Assembly: GCF_003584165.1 (NCBI RefSeq)
Contig: NZ_QXFJ01000029.1
Coordinates: 37,972 to 101,971 of the forward strand
Origin: Flagellimonas aequoris
GTDB taxonomy: Bacteria > Bacteroidota > Bacteroidia > Flavobacteriales > Flavobacteriaceae
Length of the DNA stretch: 64,000 nt
Direction: 5' to 3'
Of the stretch, positions 8,681 to 17,444 are shown one piece after another. Position 1 is the first letter of the stretch, and each line of letters opens with the position of its first letter. Below the pieces are notes generated by a model. That model was not told where the DNA came from and did not search any database. It worked only from the letters and a program-made list of their open reading frames with translations. The translations under genes and the position numbers were made by a program.

Positions 8681-8775
8681 TGCAGGAATAATAGAGTTTT
8701 TACAAATATAAAAATAGCAACCGTCAAAGCCACTTCTCTGTAACTTGGATAGCCTTTTTTTATTAACAATTGGAT

Positions 8776-8783
8776 TACCTTTG
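8776..8783 (+). promoter_or_regulatory. -7 promoter box of the RNase P RNA gene
   Basis: The octamer TACCTTTG exactly fits the Bacteroidota -7 consensus TAnnTTTG and ends 6 bases before the first base of the P1 helix (8789-8790), where transcription would start. No well-spaced -33 TTTG is visible; a TTG at 8745-8747 is too far. Confidence 0.6.
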
Positions 8784-8788
8784 CAGCC

Positions 8789-9083
8789 AAGCAGGCCACC
8801 TTATCGCTGCAATTTTGGCGACAAGATTGAAGAGGAAAGTCCGGACACCGTAGTGCGGCATAGCGGGTAACGCCCGTCCGCCGAAAGGCGAGGACCAGTG
8901 CAACAGAAAGCAAGTACAGTTCGGCTGTAGTGAAATCAGGTAAACTCTATGCGGTGAAACGCCATGTAAACTAGTGTTTGAGGGTTGCACGCCCGAGCTG
9001 GAGGGTAGGCGGTTAGAGCCTTTGGGTAACCACTGGCCTAGATAAATGGTAAGGGTATACAGAATCCGGCTTACGGCCTGCTT
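8789..9083 (+). ncRNA. rnpB: RNase P RNA (class A)
   Basis: The catalytic RNA of ribonuclease P, which trims tRNA 5' leaders. The universally conserved 5' core AGAGGAAAGTCCGGAC lies at about 8831-8846 and the 3' core ACAGAATCCGGCTTAC at 9059-9074. The ends close a perfect P1 helix: 8789-8797 (AAGCAGGCC) pairs with 9075-9083 (GGCCTGCTT), followed by a T run to 9087 that would act as terminator. GGGTTGCACGCCCGAG and similar internal helices are also typical. The length of about 295 nt is short for class A but plausible for this phylum. It converges on rsmD, with only two bases between the RNA end and the rsmD stop codon. Confidence 0.93.
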
Positions 9084-9085
9084 TT

Positions 9086-9634
9086 TTATTCCATTTCTTC
9101 CTCTTGAAAGAAACTAAAAATGCTTCCCCCATATTTTCTTTGTTCGGTATGGCGCGGATGTTGGGAAAGATCAGTTTGATCGGAATGTTCCACGACCAAA
9201 AGGCCATCTTCCTCTAGCAATCCTCTTTCAAAAACCAAATCGGCAATTTTGAGGAATTGGCTTTGGTCAAAACTATAAGGTGGGTCGGCAAAGATGATAT
9301 CGAATTTTTCAGTCGTTTTCTCTAAGTATTTGAAGACATCGGCCTTAACCGTACTGATTGAAAAACCTAACTCGGTTGCAGTTTTGGCAATGTACTGGGT
9401 GCATCCTGGAAAGCTGTCCACGGCCGTGATATCGTCAATGCCTCTCGAGGCGAATTCAAAACTAATGTTGCCTGTTCCGGCAAAAAGGTCCAGAACTTTA
9501 AGTCCATCAAAATAAAAACGGTTGTTCAAGATGTTGAAGAGCCCTTCCTTGGCCATATCGGTGGTGGGCCGAACAGGTAATTTTTTAGGGGCAATTAATC
9601 TTTTGCCCTTATATTTTCCAGAGATGATCCGCAT
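9086..9634 (-). CDS. rsmD: 16S rRNA (guanine(966)-N2)-methyltransferase
   Basis: 182 residues. N-terminal MRIISGKYKGKRL and RPTTDMAKEGLFNIL are RsmD signatures, the SAM-binding motif I is VLDLFAGTGNISFE (about 46-59), and the catalytic motif is FADPPYSF, the (D/N)PPY/F type for N2 methylation. It methylates G966 of 16S rRNA on assembled 30S particles. It starts at ATG 9634, directly after the stop of the DUF3822 gene (9635-9637), so the two are likely coupled. A phosphopantetheine adenylyltransferase (coaD) often follows rsmD in other phyla but not here. Confidence 0.95.
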   Translation of the reverse strand: MRIISGKYKGKRLIAPKKLPVRPTTDMAKEGLFNILNNRFYFDGLKVLDLFAGTGNISFEFASRGIDDITAVDSFPGCTQYIAKTATELGFSISTVKADVFKYLEKTTEKFDIIFADPPYSFDQSQFLKIADLVFERGLLEEDGLLVVEHSDQTDLSQHPRHTEQRKYGGSIFSFFQEEEME

Positions 9635-10468
9635 TTAAAGGGAGCTTAATATGGAAAAATCTATGCTCTCGTTTTCCAACTCTTCCAAGGGAAAGGCAGG
9701 ATTGCTGGGAACAAAGACCGATACGTTTTTAATGTATTGATAGCAAAGGTCAAAAATGGGATCACCCTCTTCAATAGAACCAAAAAGTTTTAACTGGATT
9801 TTTTCAAGATCCATTTGCAACTGTTCCAGACTGAACAACAAAAAGTATAAAAAGTCCTCTTTGGTCTTGTATTCAAACTGGTTGTAGAAAAGGAGTTTTT
9901 TATCCGAGGCCACCATCATTTCCATTTCCTTTCCGGATACCTGCACATAGTAAGTGGGCTCGGAAGTGGTCCTGCTTTGCGAAAGTAATGTAGATATGAG
10001 AACGGTTCCACTGTGTTTGAATTCAAATTCACCGAAAAGCTCAAAAATATAGTTGTTGACGTTGGTGTATGGAATGTAAACATTAATGATTTCCTGGTTT
10101 GGTAGCTCATCATAGGCAACAAGGTCATTGGCCATGATCTTGGCGTTGAACTTTAAGTAATTGGGTAGTTCATCCTTATTGAACAAGGGTTTGGGTACCA
10201 ATCCGAACATATTGTTCTTGTGGATAACGACCACCTCGGAAAAGTTTCTACCGATATCACCATGTTGACTCAGTTTGGCCTTCAGTTCCTTGAGCATGAG
10301 GTAAGGAGTGGAAGGGATACTGAAAACGACCTTCTCGAAGGCCAGTATCTTATTGGTAATGGTATCCAGAACACAAAAAGAAAGTCCATTCAGGCTAACC
10401 TGAATGGACAGTTTTCTATAAGTGCTATGTTCTTTTGGCTGCGCTATATCAGTTATTTTTTCTGTCAT
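9635..10468 (-). CDS. DUF3822 family protein
   Basis: 277 residues with no membrane segment or signal peptide. It is recognised as the DUF3822 family from the N-terminus (YRKLSIQVSLNGLSFCVLD), the central NYLKFNAKI and the YIPYTNVNNYIFELFG segment; the organisation resembles an actin-like (ASKHA) fold. The family is almost restricted to Bacteroidota and regularly sits beside rsmD. The function is unknown. It overlaps the end of the gene upstream by 20 bases and abuts rsmD, so three genes form one transcript. Confidence 0.85.
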   Translation of the reverse strand: MTEKITDIAQPKEHSTYRKLSIQVSLNGLSFCVLDTITNKILAFEKVVFSIPSTPYLMLKELKAKLSQHGDIGRNFSEVVVIHKNNMFGLVPKPLFNKDELPNYLKFNAKIMANDLVAYDELPNQEIINVYIPYTNVNNYIFELFGEFEFKHSGTVLISTLLSQSRTTSEPTYYVQVSGKEMEMMVASDKKLLFYNQFEYKTKEDFLYFLLFSLEQLQMDLEKIQLKLFGSIEEGDPIFDLCYQYIKNVSVFVPSNPAFPLEELENESIDFSILSSL

Positions 10469-11183
10469 AGATTGGAGGCCAGTTTCCGTTGGTGCTCACA
10501 TCGGTCAACGAACCAACTTTTATTTCATCGCCGTTTACTTCCTCAACACTTTGGTGGGCTTTTTCCCTATCGACCAAATCTTTGGGTTGATCATAAAGAA
10601 CTACATCCTTTTTCACTTTGGCTTCGAAAACGGGAGCCTTATAACCGCTTTTGTCGATGATGTCGGCTTTAAGCTCGAATTTTTCACCATTTTGGGCGTA
10701 AGGTACGTCCATCATGGATTTATATCGATCACTTCCTTTAAATAGGGAGTCTTTGATTTTTACCATTCCCAAAGTATCAATGATTACGGTGTCTTGTTGA
10801 AGTTCAATACCATAGGCCTTGTCAAACCTCATATAGGAAGAGTCCCTTTGAGTGGTAATGGTATAGTTCCCTGTATCGATGAATTTGATCAAGCTCTCAA
10901 AATTGCCAGCATATTTACCGTTAACGGTTTTATAGGCTTCTTCGGCATCGCGGATATCCTTTAATTTTGCAATTACGTGGGAAAATCTTTCTTTTCTTAC
11001 TTTATTGAACTCGATAGGGGCGTTGATGGATTGATAAATTTTATAACCTAGGAAAATGCTCAAAAGTCCAAACGCAATGACCAAAATAGGCTTTACTTTT
11101 TGAGGTAAAAATCTGTCAATCACGAATACAAGCCCAAAGGTTACAAGGCATATTAATACAACAATAAGAATTAAGTTTAACAT
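10449..11183 (-). CDS. Conserved membrane-anchored protein of unknown function
   Basis: 244 residues. Two hydrophobic helices at the N-terminus (about 2-25 and 33-51) are followed by a soluble part of about 190 residues, which should lie in the periplasm or cytosol depending on the hairpin's orientation. The soluble part begins with a helix (FSHVIAKLKDIRDAEEAYKTVNGKYAGNFESLIKFI) that strikingly resembles the start of type II pseudopilins (a KDIRDAEEAYK...GKYAxxFxxL pattern). It is first in the operon with DUF3822 and rsmD. I do not recognise a named family. Confidence 0.8.
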   Translation of the reverse strand: MLNLILIVVLICLVTFGLVFVIDRFLPQKVKPILVIAFGLLSIFLGYKIYQSINAPIEFNKVRKERFSHVIAKLKDIRDAEEAYKTVNGKYAGNFESLIKFIDTGNYTITTQRDSSYMRFDKAYGIELQQDTVIIDTLGMVKIKDSLFKGSDRYKSMMDVPYAQNGEKFELKADIIDKSGYKAPVFEAKVKKDVVLYDQPKDLVDREKAHQSVEEVNGDEIKVGSLTDVSTNGNWPPIYDRKNN

Positions 11184-11291
11184 ATCTGATACTGTCTTTC
11201 AAAGTTAATTTAGTGGTTACTGACAAATCTACAATTTTTTTTTAATCACGAAACTTTTTGCTTTAAAAAACCATGCTATCTTTAGAAGCCC

Positions 11292-12725
11292 ATGAACGAT
11301 TTTACCGCACCCGGATTTTTGAAGATTTTAAAGGAAAAATTTCCCCACATACCTACGGAGAAGCAAGGTTTGGCCATGGAAAAATTGGCCAGGTTTGTTC
11401 TCGAAGGAAAAAAGGAAGAGGTGTTCCTGTTGAAGGGTTTTGCAGGAACGGGGAAGACCACTTTGGTGGCCACATTGGTGAGCAGTCTATGGAAAGTGAA
11501 AATGAGTTCCGTGCTCATGGCACCAACGGGCCGCGCGGCGAAAGTCATGTCCGTTTATTCTGGAAACAAGGCCTTTACCATTCACAAAAAAATCTATTTT
11601 CCCAAAAAGCAGTCAGGGGGCAACATCCAGTTTGTATTGGCCCCGAACAAGCATCGCAATACAGTCTTTATTGTGGACGAGGCTTCCATGATACCCGACA
11701 CCCCAGCCGATTCCAAACTCTTTGAGAATGGTTCTTTGTTGGACGACTTGATGTTCTATGTCCATTCCGGTCATAATTGCAAATTGGTATTGATAGGTGA
11801 TACGGCACAGTTACCCCCGGTAAAATTGGAACTCAGCCCAGCTTTGGACCAAGATCGCCTGGCCCTTAATTATGATAAAGAGGTGGAGTGTTTGGAACTG
11901 GACCAAGTGATGCGGCAAACCGATGATTCGGGTATCCTATATAATGCCACCAATTTAAGGGAGCAATTGCAATCCCAGTTTTATGATGGTTTCCAATTTG
12001 AATTGGATCACTATAAGGATATTGTTCGGTTGATCGATGGGGCTGAGATCCAAGAGGCCATCGATTCGTCCTACAGCGAAAATGGAAAAGAGGAGACCGC
12101 CATTATCGTGCGTTCCAATAAAAGGGCGAATCTATATAATCAAAATATCAGGGAGCGGATCCTTTTTTTGGACAACCAGATTTCAGTAGGGGATTATATG
12201 ATGGTGGTGAAGAACAATTACTTTTGGTTAAAAGCCACTTCCGAAGCTGGCTTTATTGCTAACGGGGACATTATAGAGATTTTGGAGCTCTTCGCCATTA
12301 AAGAACTGTACGGTTTTACCTTTGCGGAAGTAAAGGTGAAAATGGTGGATTATCCCGGACAGAAACCATTTGAGACCGTTTTGTTGCTAGACACCATCAA
12401 TGCGGAATCCCCATCCCTTTCTTATGAAGATGGAAATCGATTGTACCAAGAGGTGATGAAGGATTATGCCCATGAGAAGTCGAATTACCGAAAGTTCTTG
12501 GGTGTCAAGAACAATAAGTTTTTTAATGCTTTGCAAGTGAAATTTTCCTATGCCATCACGTGTCATAAGTCGCAAGGAGGTCAGTGGAATACTGTTTTTG
12601 TAGAGCAACCCTATTTGCCCAATGGGGTGGACAAAGAATACCTAAGGTGGTTATATACCGCAGTGACACGGGCAAAGAAACAACTGTACCTGATCGGATT
12701 TAAAGATGATTTTTTTCTTGATTAG
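11292..12725 (+). CDS. RecD-like superfamily 1 helicase
   Basis: 477 residues. Walker A is in LLKGFAGTGKTTLVATLV (about 45-62), then MAPTGRAAKVM (motif Ia), FIVDEASMIP (DEAD-like motif II), LIGDTAQLPPV (motif III), and at the C-terminus SYAITCHKSQGGQWNTVFVE with WLYTAVTRAKKQLYLIG (motifs V-VI, UvrD_C_2 type). It would be a 5'-3' ATP-dependent DNA helicase for repair. It is much shorter than RecD2 (about 720) and lacks its N-terminal domain, which matches the form common in Flavobacteriia. It starts a run of co-oriented genes. Confidence 0.93.
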   Translation: MNDFTAPGFLKILKEKFPHIPTEKQGLAMEKLARFVLEGKKEEVFLLKGFAGTGKTTLVATLVSSLWKVKMSSVLMAPTGRAAKVMSVYSGNKAFTIHKKIYFPKKQSGGNIQFVLAPNKHRNTVFIVDEASMIPDTPADSKLFENGSLLDDLMFYVHSGHNCKLVLIGDTAQLPPVKLELSPALDQDRLALNYDKEVECLELDQVMRQTDDSGILYNATNLREQLQSQFYDGFQFELDHYKDIVRLIDGAEIQEAIDSSYSENGKEETAIIVRSNKRANLYNQNIRERILFLDNQISVGDYMMVVKNNYFWLKATSEAGFIANGDIIEILELFAIKELYGFTFAEVKVKMVDYPGQKPFETVLLLDTINAESPSLSYEDGNRLYQEVMKDYAHEKSNYRKFLGVKNNKFFNALQVKFSYAITCHKSQGGQWNTVFVEQPYLPNGVDKEYLRWLYTAVTRAKKQLYLIGFKDDFFLD

Positions 12726-12749
12726 GAATACCCTAAATTAGACCTAACC

Positions 12750-13319
12750 ATGAATATTGAACCAGATACCATAATAAGCATATTCCTAGGAATAGGACTG
12801 GCCGCATCGGTCGGTTTTAGGGTTTTTTTACCCTTGTTTGCCTTGAGTTTGGCGGCCCATTTCGGTGTTTGGGAGTTGAACGACAATTGGCATTGGTTGG
12901 GAAGCTTGGCAGCAGTGATTACCTTTGGTGTAGCCACCGTAGTAGAAATTTTTGCTTACTTCATCCCATGGGTGGACAATGTGCTCGACAGTTTGGCATT
13001 ACCGTTGGCTGGGATAGCAGGTACCGCCGTGATGGTATCAACAGTTGCCGATTTGGACCCCGTGGTGACTTGGTCCTTGGCGATTATTGCAGGGGGTGGA
13101 ACGGCAACCGCCATTAAAGGTGCCAATGCAGCTGGGAGATTGACCTCGACTGCTACAACGGGAGGACTTGCCAATCCGTTGGTGTCCACAATGGAAACAG
13201 GGGCCGCGGTAGCAGTGAGTACGGCATCTATTTTGGTGCCGCCCATAGCAGCCATTTTGGTCATCATTATATTATTGTTCATTTTTACGATCTATAGAAA
13301 GCTTCGGCCCAAAAAATAA
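12750..13319 (+). CDS. DUF4126 family membrane protein
   Basis: 189 residues with four or five hydrophobic segments. It has the family pattern of an N-terminal ISIFLGIGLAASVGFRVFLPL and two glycine/alanine-rich repeats around AGIAGTAVMVSTV and AIIAGGGTATAIKGANAAGRL, which suggests an inner membrane protein with an internal repeat. The C-terminus is basic (YRKLRPKK). The function of DUF4126 proteins is unknown. The gap of 24 bases after the helicase suggests cotranscription. Confidence 0.88.
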   Translation: MNIEPDTIISIFLGIGLAASVGFRVFLPLFALSLAAHFGVWELNDNWHWLGSLAAVITFGVATVVEIFAYFIPWVDNVLDSLALPLAGIAGTAVMVSTVADLDPVVTWSLAIIAGGGTATAIKGANAAGRLTSTATTGGLANPLVSTMETGAAVAVSTASILVPPIAAILVIIILLFIFTIYRKLRPKK

Positions 13320-13341
13320 TATCCAACCAATCCACAGTTAA

Positions 13342-14070
13342 GTGAAAATAATTTCCATGATTCCCGCCCGTTATCAAGCCTCACGGTTTCCAGCCAAGTT
13401 GATGCAGGACCTTGCGGGCAAGCCGGTCATTGTAAGGACCTATGAGGCTGCCGTGAACACCCAACTTTTTGATGAAGTCTATGTGGTTACGGACAGTCCC
13501 ATCATTGCAGATGTCATCCATGGCATTAATGGCAACGTGATCATGAGCAAGAACCAGCATGAAAGTGGCAGTGATCGTATAGCAGAGGCTGTGGAGGATA
13601 TGGAGGTGGATATTGTGATCAATGTGCAAGGAGATGAACCGTTCATCGATTCCGTAAGTCTGGAAAAGGTCATTGATGTATTTCAAAAAGATGTGGATAA
13701 AGAAATAGATTTGGCTTCTCTGATGACCCCGATTACCGATTGGGATGAGATTTCCAATCCCAATACGGTCAAGGTGATTGTGGACAACCAAAACTTTGCC
13801 CTCTATTTCTCACGTTCCCCGATACCCTATCCAAGGGATAAGGAAGTGGAGGCCACCTATTATAAGCATAAGGGAATCTATGCCTTCAGGAAGAGGGCTT
13901 TGATGGATTTCCAAAAATTGCCCATGCTCACTTTGGAGGCCAAGGAAAAAATAGAGGCCATCCGGTTTTTGGAGTATGGCAAAAAAATAAAAATGGTAGA
14001 GACACACGTTACCGGTATCGAAATTGATACCCCGGAAGATTTGGAACGCGCTAGAACGGTATGGAAGTAG
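13342..14070 (+). CDS. kdsB: 3-deoxy-manno-octulosonate cytidylyltransferase
   Basis: 242 residues starting at GTG (13342). KdsB activates Kdo (or 8-amino-Kdo) with CTP to CMP-sugar for lipopolysaccharide inner-core synthesis. The nucleotide-binding N-terminus [16 protein letters not shown] is diagnostic, followed by [10 protein letters not shown] and [11 protein letters not shown] (metal/CTP site), and [11 protein letters not shown] at the C-terminus. It overlaps the HAD gene by 10 bases. Because a kdnB-type dehydrogenase lies two genes on, the true substrate may be 8-amino-Kdo. Confidence 0.96.
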   Translation: MKIISMIPARYQASRFPAKLMQDLAGKPVIVRTYEAAVNTQLFDEVYVVTDSPIIADVIHGINGNVIMSKNQHESGSDRIAEAVEDMEVDIVINVQGDEPFIDSVSLEKVIDVFQKDVDKEIDLASLMTPITDWDEISNPNTVKVIVDNQNFALYFSRSPIPYPRDKEVEATYYKHKGIYAFRKRALMDFQKLPMLTLEAKEKIEAIRFLEYGKKIKMVETHVTGIEIDTPEDLERARTVWK

Positions 14071-14768
14071 ATTTTTCGAACATAAAAGTCATCGGGTTTG
14101 ATGCCGACGATACCCTTTGGGTAAACGAAACCTATTTTCGGGATACGGAGGAAAGGTTTGCAGAACTGTTGGAGGACTACGAGACTAAAAACAAGGTGGA
14201 TCAGGAACTGTTCAAAATGGAAATGGCCAATCTGGAAATCTATGGGTATGGCATCAAGGGATTTATGCTTTCCATGATCGAATCGGCATTGGATCTTTCG
14301 AACAATCAGATTTCCCAAGAGATTATTTCCCAGATTTTGGAATTGGGCAAAAAGATGATCGCCCATCCTGTGGAATTGTTGGATGGTGTAGAGGAAGTAC
14401 TCTCCCAATTGGTGGATAAGTATCGGTTGATTGTCTTGACCAAAGGAGATCTTTTAGATCAAGAGCGCAAGTTGGAAAAATCTGGACTGTCCAAGTATTT
14501 CCATCATGTGGAGGTTTTGAGTGATAAAAAGGAAACCAACTACAGCAATCTTCTGGAACATCTGAACATTGATGTAAAGGAATTTTTGATGATAGGGAAC
14601 TCCCTTAAGTCGGATGTATTGCCTATCTTGAATATTGGGGCCAAGGCCGTGCATGTGCCGTTCCATACCACGTGGGCCCATGAAATGGTGTCGGAAGAAG
14701 ATGAATTGGTGAACAACCATTTGAAACTGAACAGCCTAAAGGATATTTTGAAGTATTTGGATAACTGA
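14061..14768 (+). CDS. HAD-family hydrolase
   Basis: 235 residues of the haloacid dehalogenase superfamily. Motif I is GFDADDTLW (nucleophile Asp near residue 13), motif II is LIVLTKGD, the lysine is in SDKKETNY and motif III is [14 protein letters not shown] helical cap lies between motifs I and II, as in type C1 phosphatases. It overlaps kdsB by 10 bases and its stop codon shares bases with the ATG of the following dehydrogenase, so the three are translationally coupled. The context suggests it dephosphorylates a sugar phosphate, for example Kdo-8-phosphate, but KdsC enzymes usually lack such a cap, so the substrate is open. Confidence 0.9.
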   Translation: MEVDFSNIKVIGFDADDTLWVNETYFRDTEERFAELLEDYETKNKVDQELFKMEMANLEIYGYGIKGFMLSMIESALDLSNNQISQEIISQILELGKKMIAHPVELLDGVEEVLSQLVDKYRLIVLTKGDLLDQERKLEKSGLSKYFHHVEVLSDKKETNYSNLLEHLNIDVKEFLMIGNSLKSDVLPILNIGAKAVHVPFHTTWAHEMVSEEDELVNNHLKLNSLKDILKYLDN

Positions 14769-15895
14769 TGAAGATAGAGAACAATTTGAGCAAAGAAAAT
14801 ATTACCCCAAGTATAAAGACCCAATACCGTAATTTTCCAATGGTGCCCAGGGTCATTTTTGGATCGGGATGTTTTTCGCAATTGGGTGATATTTTGTTGC
14901 CCATGCGCAAAAGTTCCGAGGCACCCTTCATTTTTTTGGTGGACGACTTTTTTGAGAATGAAGCATTTGTCTCCAAGGTTCCGTTGATGTTCAACGATGA
15001 GATCATATTCATCTCGGCAGATGAAGAACCCAAAACGGCCCAGGTGGATGCCTTGGTGGCCCAGATCAGGGAAAATTATAATGAGCTTCCCTCGGGAATC
15101 ATTGGGATAGGAGGTGGAACCTTGTTGGATTTGGCCAAGGCTGTGGCCATACTCCTGAACAATAAGGGATCAGCAGAAGAATATCAGGGTTGGGATTTGG
15201 TGAACAAACCGGCCTTGTACCATGTTGGAGTTCCAACAATAAGCGGAACAGGAGCTGAAGTTTCCCGAACCACAGTGTTGTTGGGTCCCGATAAAAAATT
15301 AGGCATTAATTCGGATTACACCACTTATGACCAAGTGCTCTTGGACCCTGATTTTACGAGGACAGTTCCGAAGGAACAGTGGTTCTACACAGGTATGGAC
15401 TGTTTTATTCATTGTGTTGAATCCCTTACCGGAACCTATTTGAATGCTTTTAGCCAGAGCTATGGAGAAAAAGCCATGGAACTTTGCTTGGAAGTCTTTC
15501 TGGAAGATATTCCTGAGGAAGAGTCCAGGGATAAGTTGATGATGGCATCTTGGCACGGGGGAATGAGCATTGCCTATTCCCAAGTCGGTATTGCACATGC
15601 CATGAGTTATGGACTTTCTTATCTTTTAGGGGTGAAACACGGAATTGGCAACTGTTTGGTCTTTCAGTATTTGGAGGAATTCTATCCAGAAGGTGTGGCA
15701 CTTTTCAAAAAGATGCTCAAAAAACACCATATCCAATTGCCTAAAGGCGTATGTGCCCATCTTACCCAAAACGATTTTGATGTGATGGTCAACGTGGCCC
15801 TTGGCCTGGAAGCCCTTTGGGAGAACGCCCTGGGTAGTGATTGGAAGAAAATAATGACCCCGGAACGGCTTCAATCCATGTATGAGAAGATATAA
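14768..15895 (+). CDS. kdnB: Kdo 8-oxidase-type iron-dependent dehydrogenase
   Basis: 375 residues of the group III iron-containing alcohol dehydrogenase/dehydroquinate synthase fold. The NAD site is GIGGGTLLDLAKAVA, and metal ligands are seen around GMDCFIHCVES and GIAHAMSYGL...HGIGN. The segments GINSDYTTYDQ, WFYTGMDCFIHC, SYGEKAMELCLEVFLED and SQVGIAHAMSYGLSYLLG match my memory of KdnB from Shewanella, which oxidises C8 of Kdo before KdnA transaminates it to 8-amino-Kdo. The neighbour kdsB fits, since Shewanella carries kdnB, kdnA and kdsB together. No kdnA is visible here. The generic call of iron-containing dehydrogenase is certain; the KdnB role is probable. Confidence 0.85.
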   Translation: MKIENNLSKENITPSIKTQYRNFPMVPRVIFGSGCFSQLGDILLPMRKSSEAPFIFLVDDFFENEAFVSKVPLMFNDEIIFISADEEPKTAQVDALVAQIRENYNELPSGIIGIGGGTLLDLAKAVAILLNNKGSAEEYQGWDLVNKPALYHVGVPTISGTGAEVSRTTVLLGPDKKLGINSDYTTYDQVLLDPDFTRTVPKEQWFYTGMDCFIHCVESLTGTYLNAFSQSYGEKAMELCLEVFLEDIPEEESRDKLMMASWHGGMSIAYSQVGIAHAMSYGLSYLLGVKHGIGNCLVFQYLEEFYPEGVALFKKMLKKHHIQLPKGVCAHLTQNDFDVMVNVALGLEALWENALGSDWKKIMTPERLQSMYEKI

Positions 15896-15936
15896 AGCCA
15901 TAACAATAGGTTTCTTTTATTCATAATTTCTAAAGA

Positions 15937-16476
15937 ATGCATCAACTGGCCAAGTTCATATATTTCAAGGTTTTGGGATGGAAACTGGTCGGTACCTTTC
16001 CCAATGTGGATAAATGCGTCGTTATTGTAATACCGCATACCCATTGGCTTGACTTTTTCTTGGGATTGTTGGTGCGAAAGGTGGTGAACCAAGAAATCAA
16101 TTATATTGGCAAGAAAAGTCTGTTCAAACCGCCTTTTGGATGGTTTTTTAGATGGACAGGCGGGGCTCCGGTAGACCGTTCCAAAAATTCCAATACGGTG
16201 GATAGCGTTGTTCAAATATTCAATGAAAGACAAGTCTTTAGATTTGCCTTGGCCCCGGAAGGGACCCGAAAAAAGGTCCAGGAACTACGCACTGGTTTTT
16301 ATCATATCGCCAAAAAGGCACAGGTACCCATAGTGATGGTAGCTTTTGATTTCGGTAAAAAGGAAGTGAAAATTGCAGAGCCTTTCCTCCCCTCGGATCA
16401 TCAAGAAAATGATTTTAATAGAATCCGTGAATTCTACAAAGGGGTAAAGGGCAAGGTTCCGGAATATAGCTTTTAG
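15937..16476 (+). CDS. PlsC-type acyltransferase
   Basis: 179 residues. The acyltransferase motifs are HTHWLD (HX4D, near residue 33), GGAPVDRS (block II) and APEGTRKKV (block III, EGTR), with a closing VPIVMVAFDF. The family acylates lysophosphatidic acid or a related lysolipid. It is shorter than canonical PlsC (about 240) and lacks a clear N-terminal membrane segment; short forms of about 180 residues are common in Flavobacteriia and may act on lipids other than lysophosphatidate. It stands 41 bases after kdnB in the same direction. Confidence 0.9.
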   Translation: MHQLAKFIYFKVLGWKLVGTFPNVDKCVVIVIPHTHWLDFFLGLLVRKVVNQEINYIGKKSLFKPPFGWFFRWTGGAPVDRSKNSNTVDSVVQIFNERQVFRFALAPEGTRKKVQELRTGFYHIAKKAQVPIVMVAFDFGKKEVKIAEPFLPSDHQENDFNRIREFYKGVKGKVPEYSF

Positions 16477-16866
16477 GTTTGTTATCGAATTGATTTCTAG
16501 TAACATTCGTGTTTAAGTACATTGTAGAAAAACTAGCTTTCTAAAGGCCTGAACTATATTGGTGCAGTTCTGAAAAATATCTTGAGGAAAACATTTTCCT
16601 TTTTTGTAACTGGAGATAGGTCATATCTCCAGTCAACGTATGGTCGAAGGTGTTATATTTAATTGTCAATTTACCTATGAGGGAAATGGGAATCTCACCT
16701 TCATGCTGTGTAGACTATCGTTTATTATGATTTAGTGATGGGTTCAGAAACAACAAACTTTTAAAGTGGAAATCAAGGACATGAAGCACAATTTGTTTGA
16801 AATTAAGGAAACAGATGTCAATTAAAGACTAGCTTGCAAAATTTTAATTTATCAGCCAATACCAAA
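16477..16866. other. 390-base stretch without a gene
   Basis: No credible reading frame on either strand. It holds the weak terminator at 16585-16605 and, directly after it, a perfect 10-bp inverted repeat ACTGGAGATA / TATCTCCAGT (16609-16618 and 16624-16633, 5-base loop) with no T run. The rest is AT-rich and shows nothing recognisable. Confidence 0.6.
16585..16605 (+). terminator. Possible terminator downstream of the acyltransferase gene
   Basis: An AGGAAA / TTTCCT stem with a short loop is followed by five more T bases, about 110 bases after the acyltransferase stop. The stem is AT-rich and weak. Confidence 0.4.
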
Positions 16867-17340
16867 TCAATTCCGAATAAACCGGAAGCTTACAACAGCG
16901 GGTTCGGCTGTACCGTCATTATCAAAGTCATATTCCAACGGCCCACCATCAATTAAGAGTGTTGTATCGGTATTTTGGATTTCAAAATAAGATGTCGTAT
17001 TGGGTGAGTAATCAAATACAATGGACAACAGGCTATTTGTGCGAGTCATTTGACCAGAAATGGTTTCAGTATCTTCTCCCAAAACAAATTCAATAGAAAA
17101 TCTGCCATTTTCTTGAATGGCCATATTTATATTTCCGCCTTCCTCAATAAAATCGGCACTTTCGATAGTCCCATCAAAATCAACCTCAAAAAAAGCTTTT
17201 TCAGCAATCCAGTTCCCACTAACTTCCTCAGTGTTTGGTTGTTGTGTTTCTGTTGGAGGATTATTATCCTCGGAAGAACTACAGGAAACAAAAATGCATA
17301 GGAGAGTATAAATAACCGCGATTTTGGATAGCGTTTTCAT
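16867..17340 (-). CDS. Lipocalin-like lipoprotein of unknown role
   Basis: 157 residues. A basic start plus hydrophobic stretch ends in the lipobox IFVSC (Cys near residue 20), followed by SSSEDN, which fits the flavobacterial lipoprotein pattern with acidic residues that can direct export to the cell surface. A low-complexity linker (NNPPTETQQPNTEE) leads to a domain with many short strands ending VVSFRFIRN; GNWIAEKAFF resembles the start of lipocalin-like domains. It stands alone, with gene-free DNA on one side. No specific ligand can be named. Confidence 0.8.
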   Translation of the reverse strand: MKTLSKIAVIYTLLCIFVSCSSSEDNNPPTETQQPNTEEVSGNWIAEKAFFEVDFDGTIESADFIEEGGNINMAIQENGRFSIEFVLGEDTETISGQMTRTNSLLSIVFDYSPNTTSYFEIQNTDTTLLIDGGPLEYDFDNDGTAEPAVVSFRFIRN

Positions 17341-17444
17341 GGGGGAAATGTTAAGTTCAATAAAGTTAAGAATTAACTTACTTAATTGTCCAATAGAGAT
17401 AAATAAATCAGATTAAATGGCCAATAGTGACGATGAAAAATAGG

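Noticed and set aside
8741..8763. -33 element of the rnpB promoter at TTG 8745-8747
   Set aside because: The spacing to the TACCTTTG box is 28 bases, outside the usual 17-23.
16609..16633. 10-bp inverted repeat as a terminator
   Set aside because: No T run follows on either strand, so it is only listed as a repeat in the gene-free stretch.
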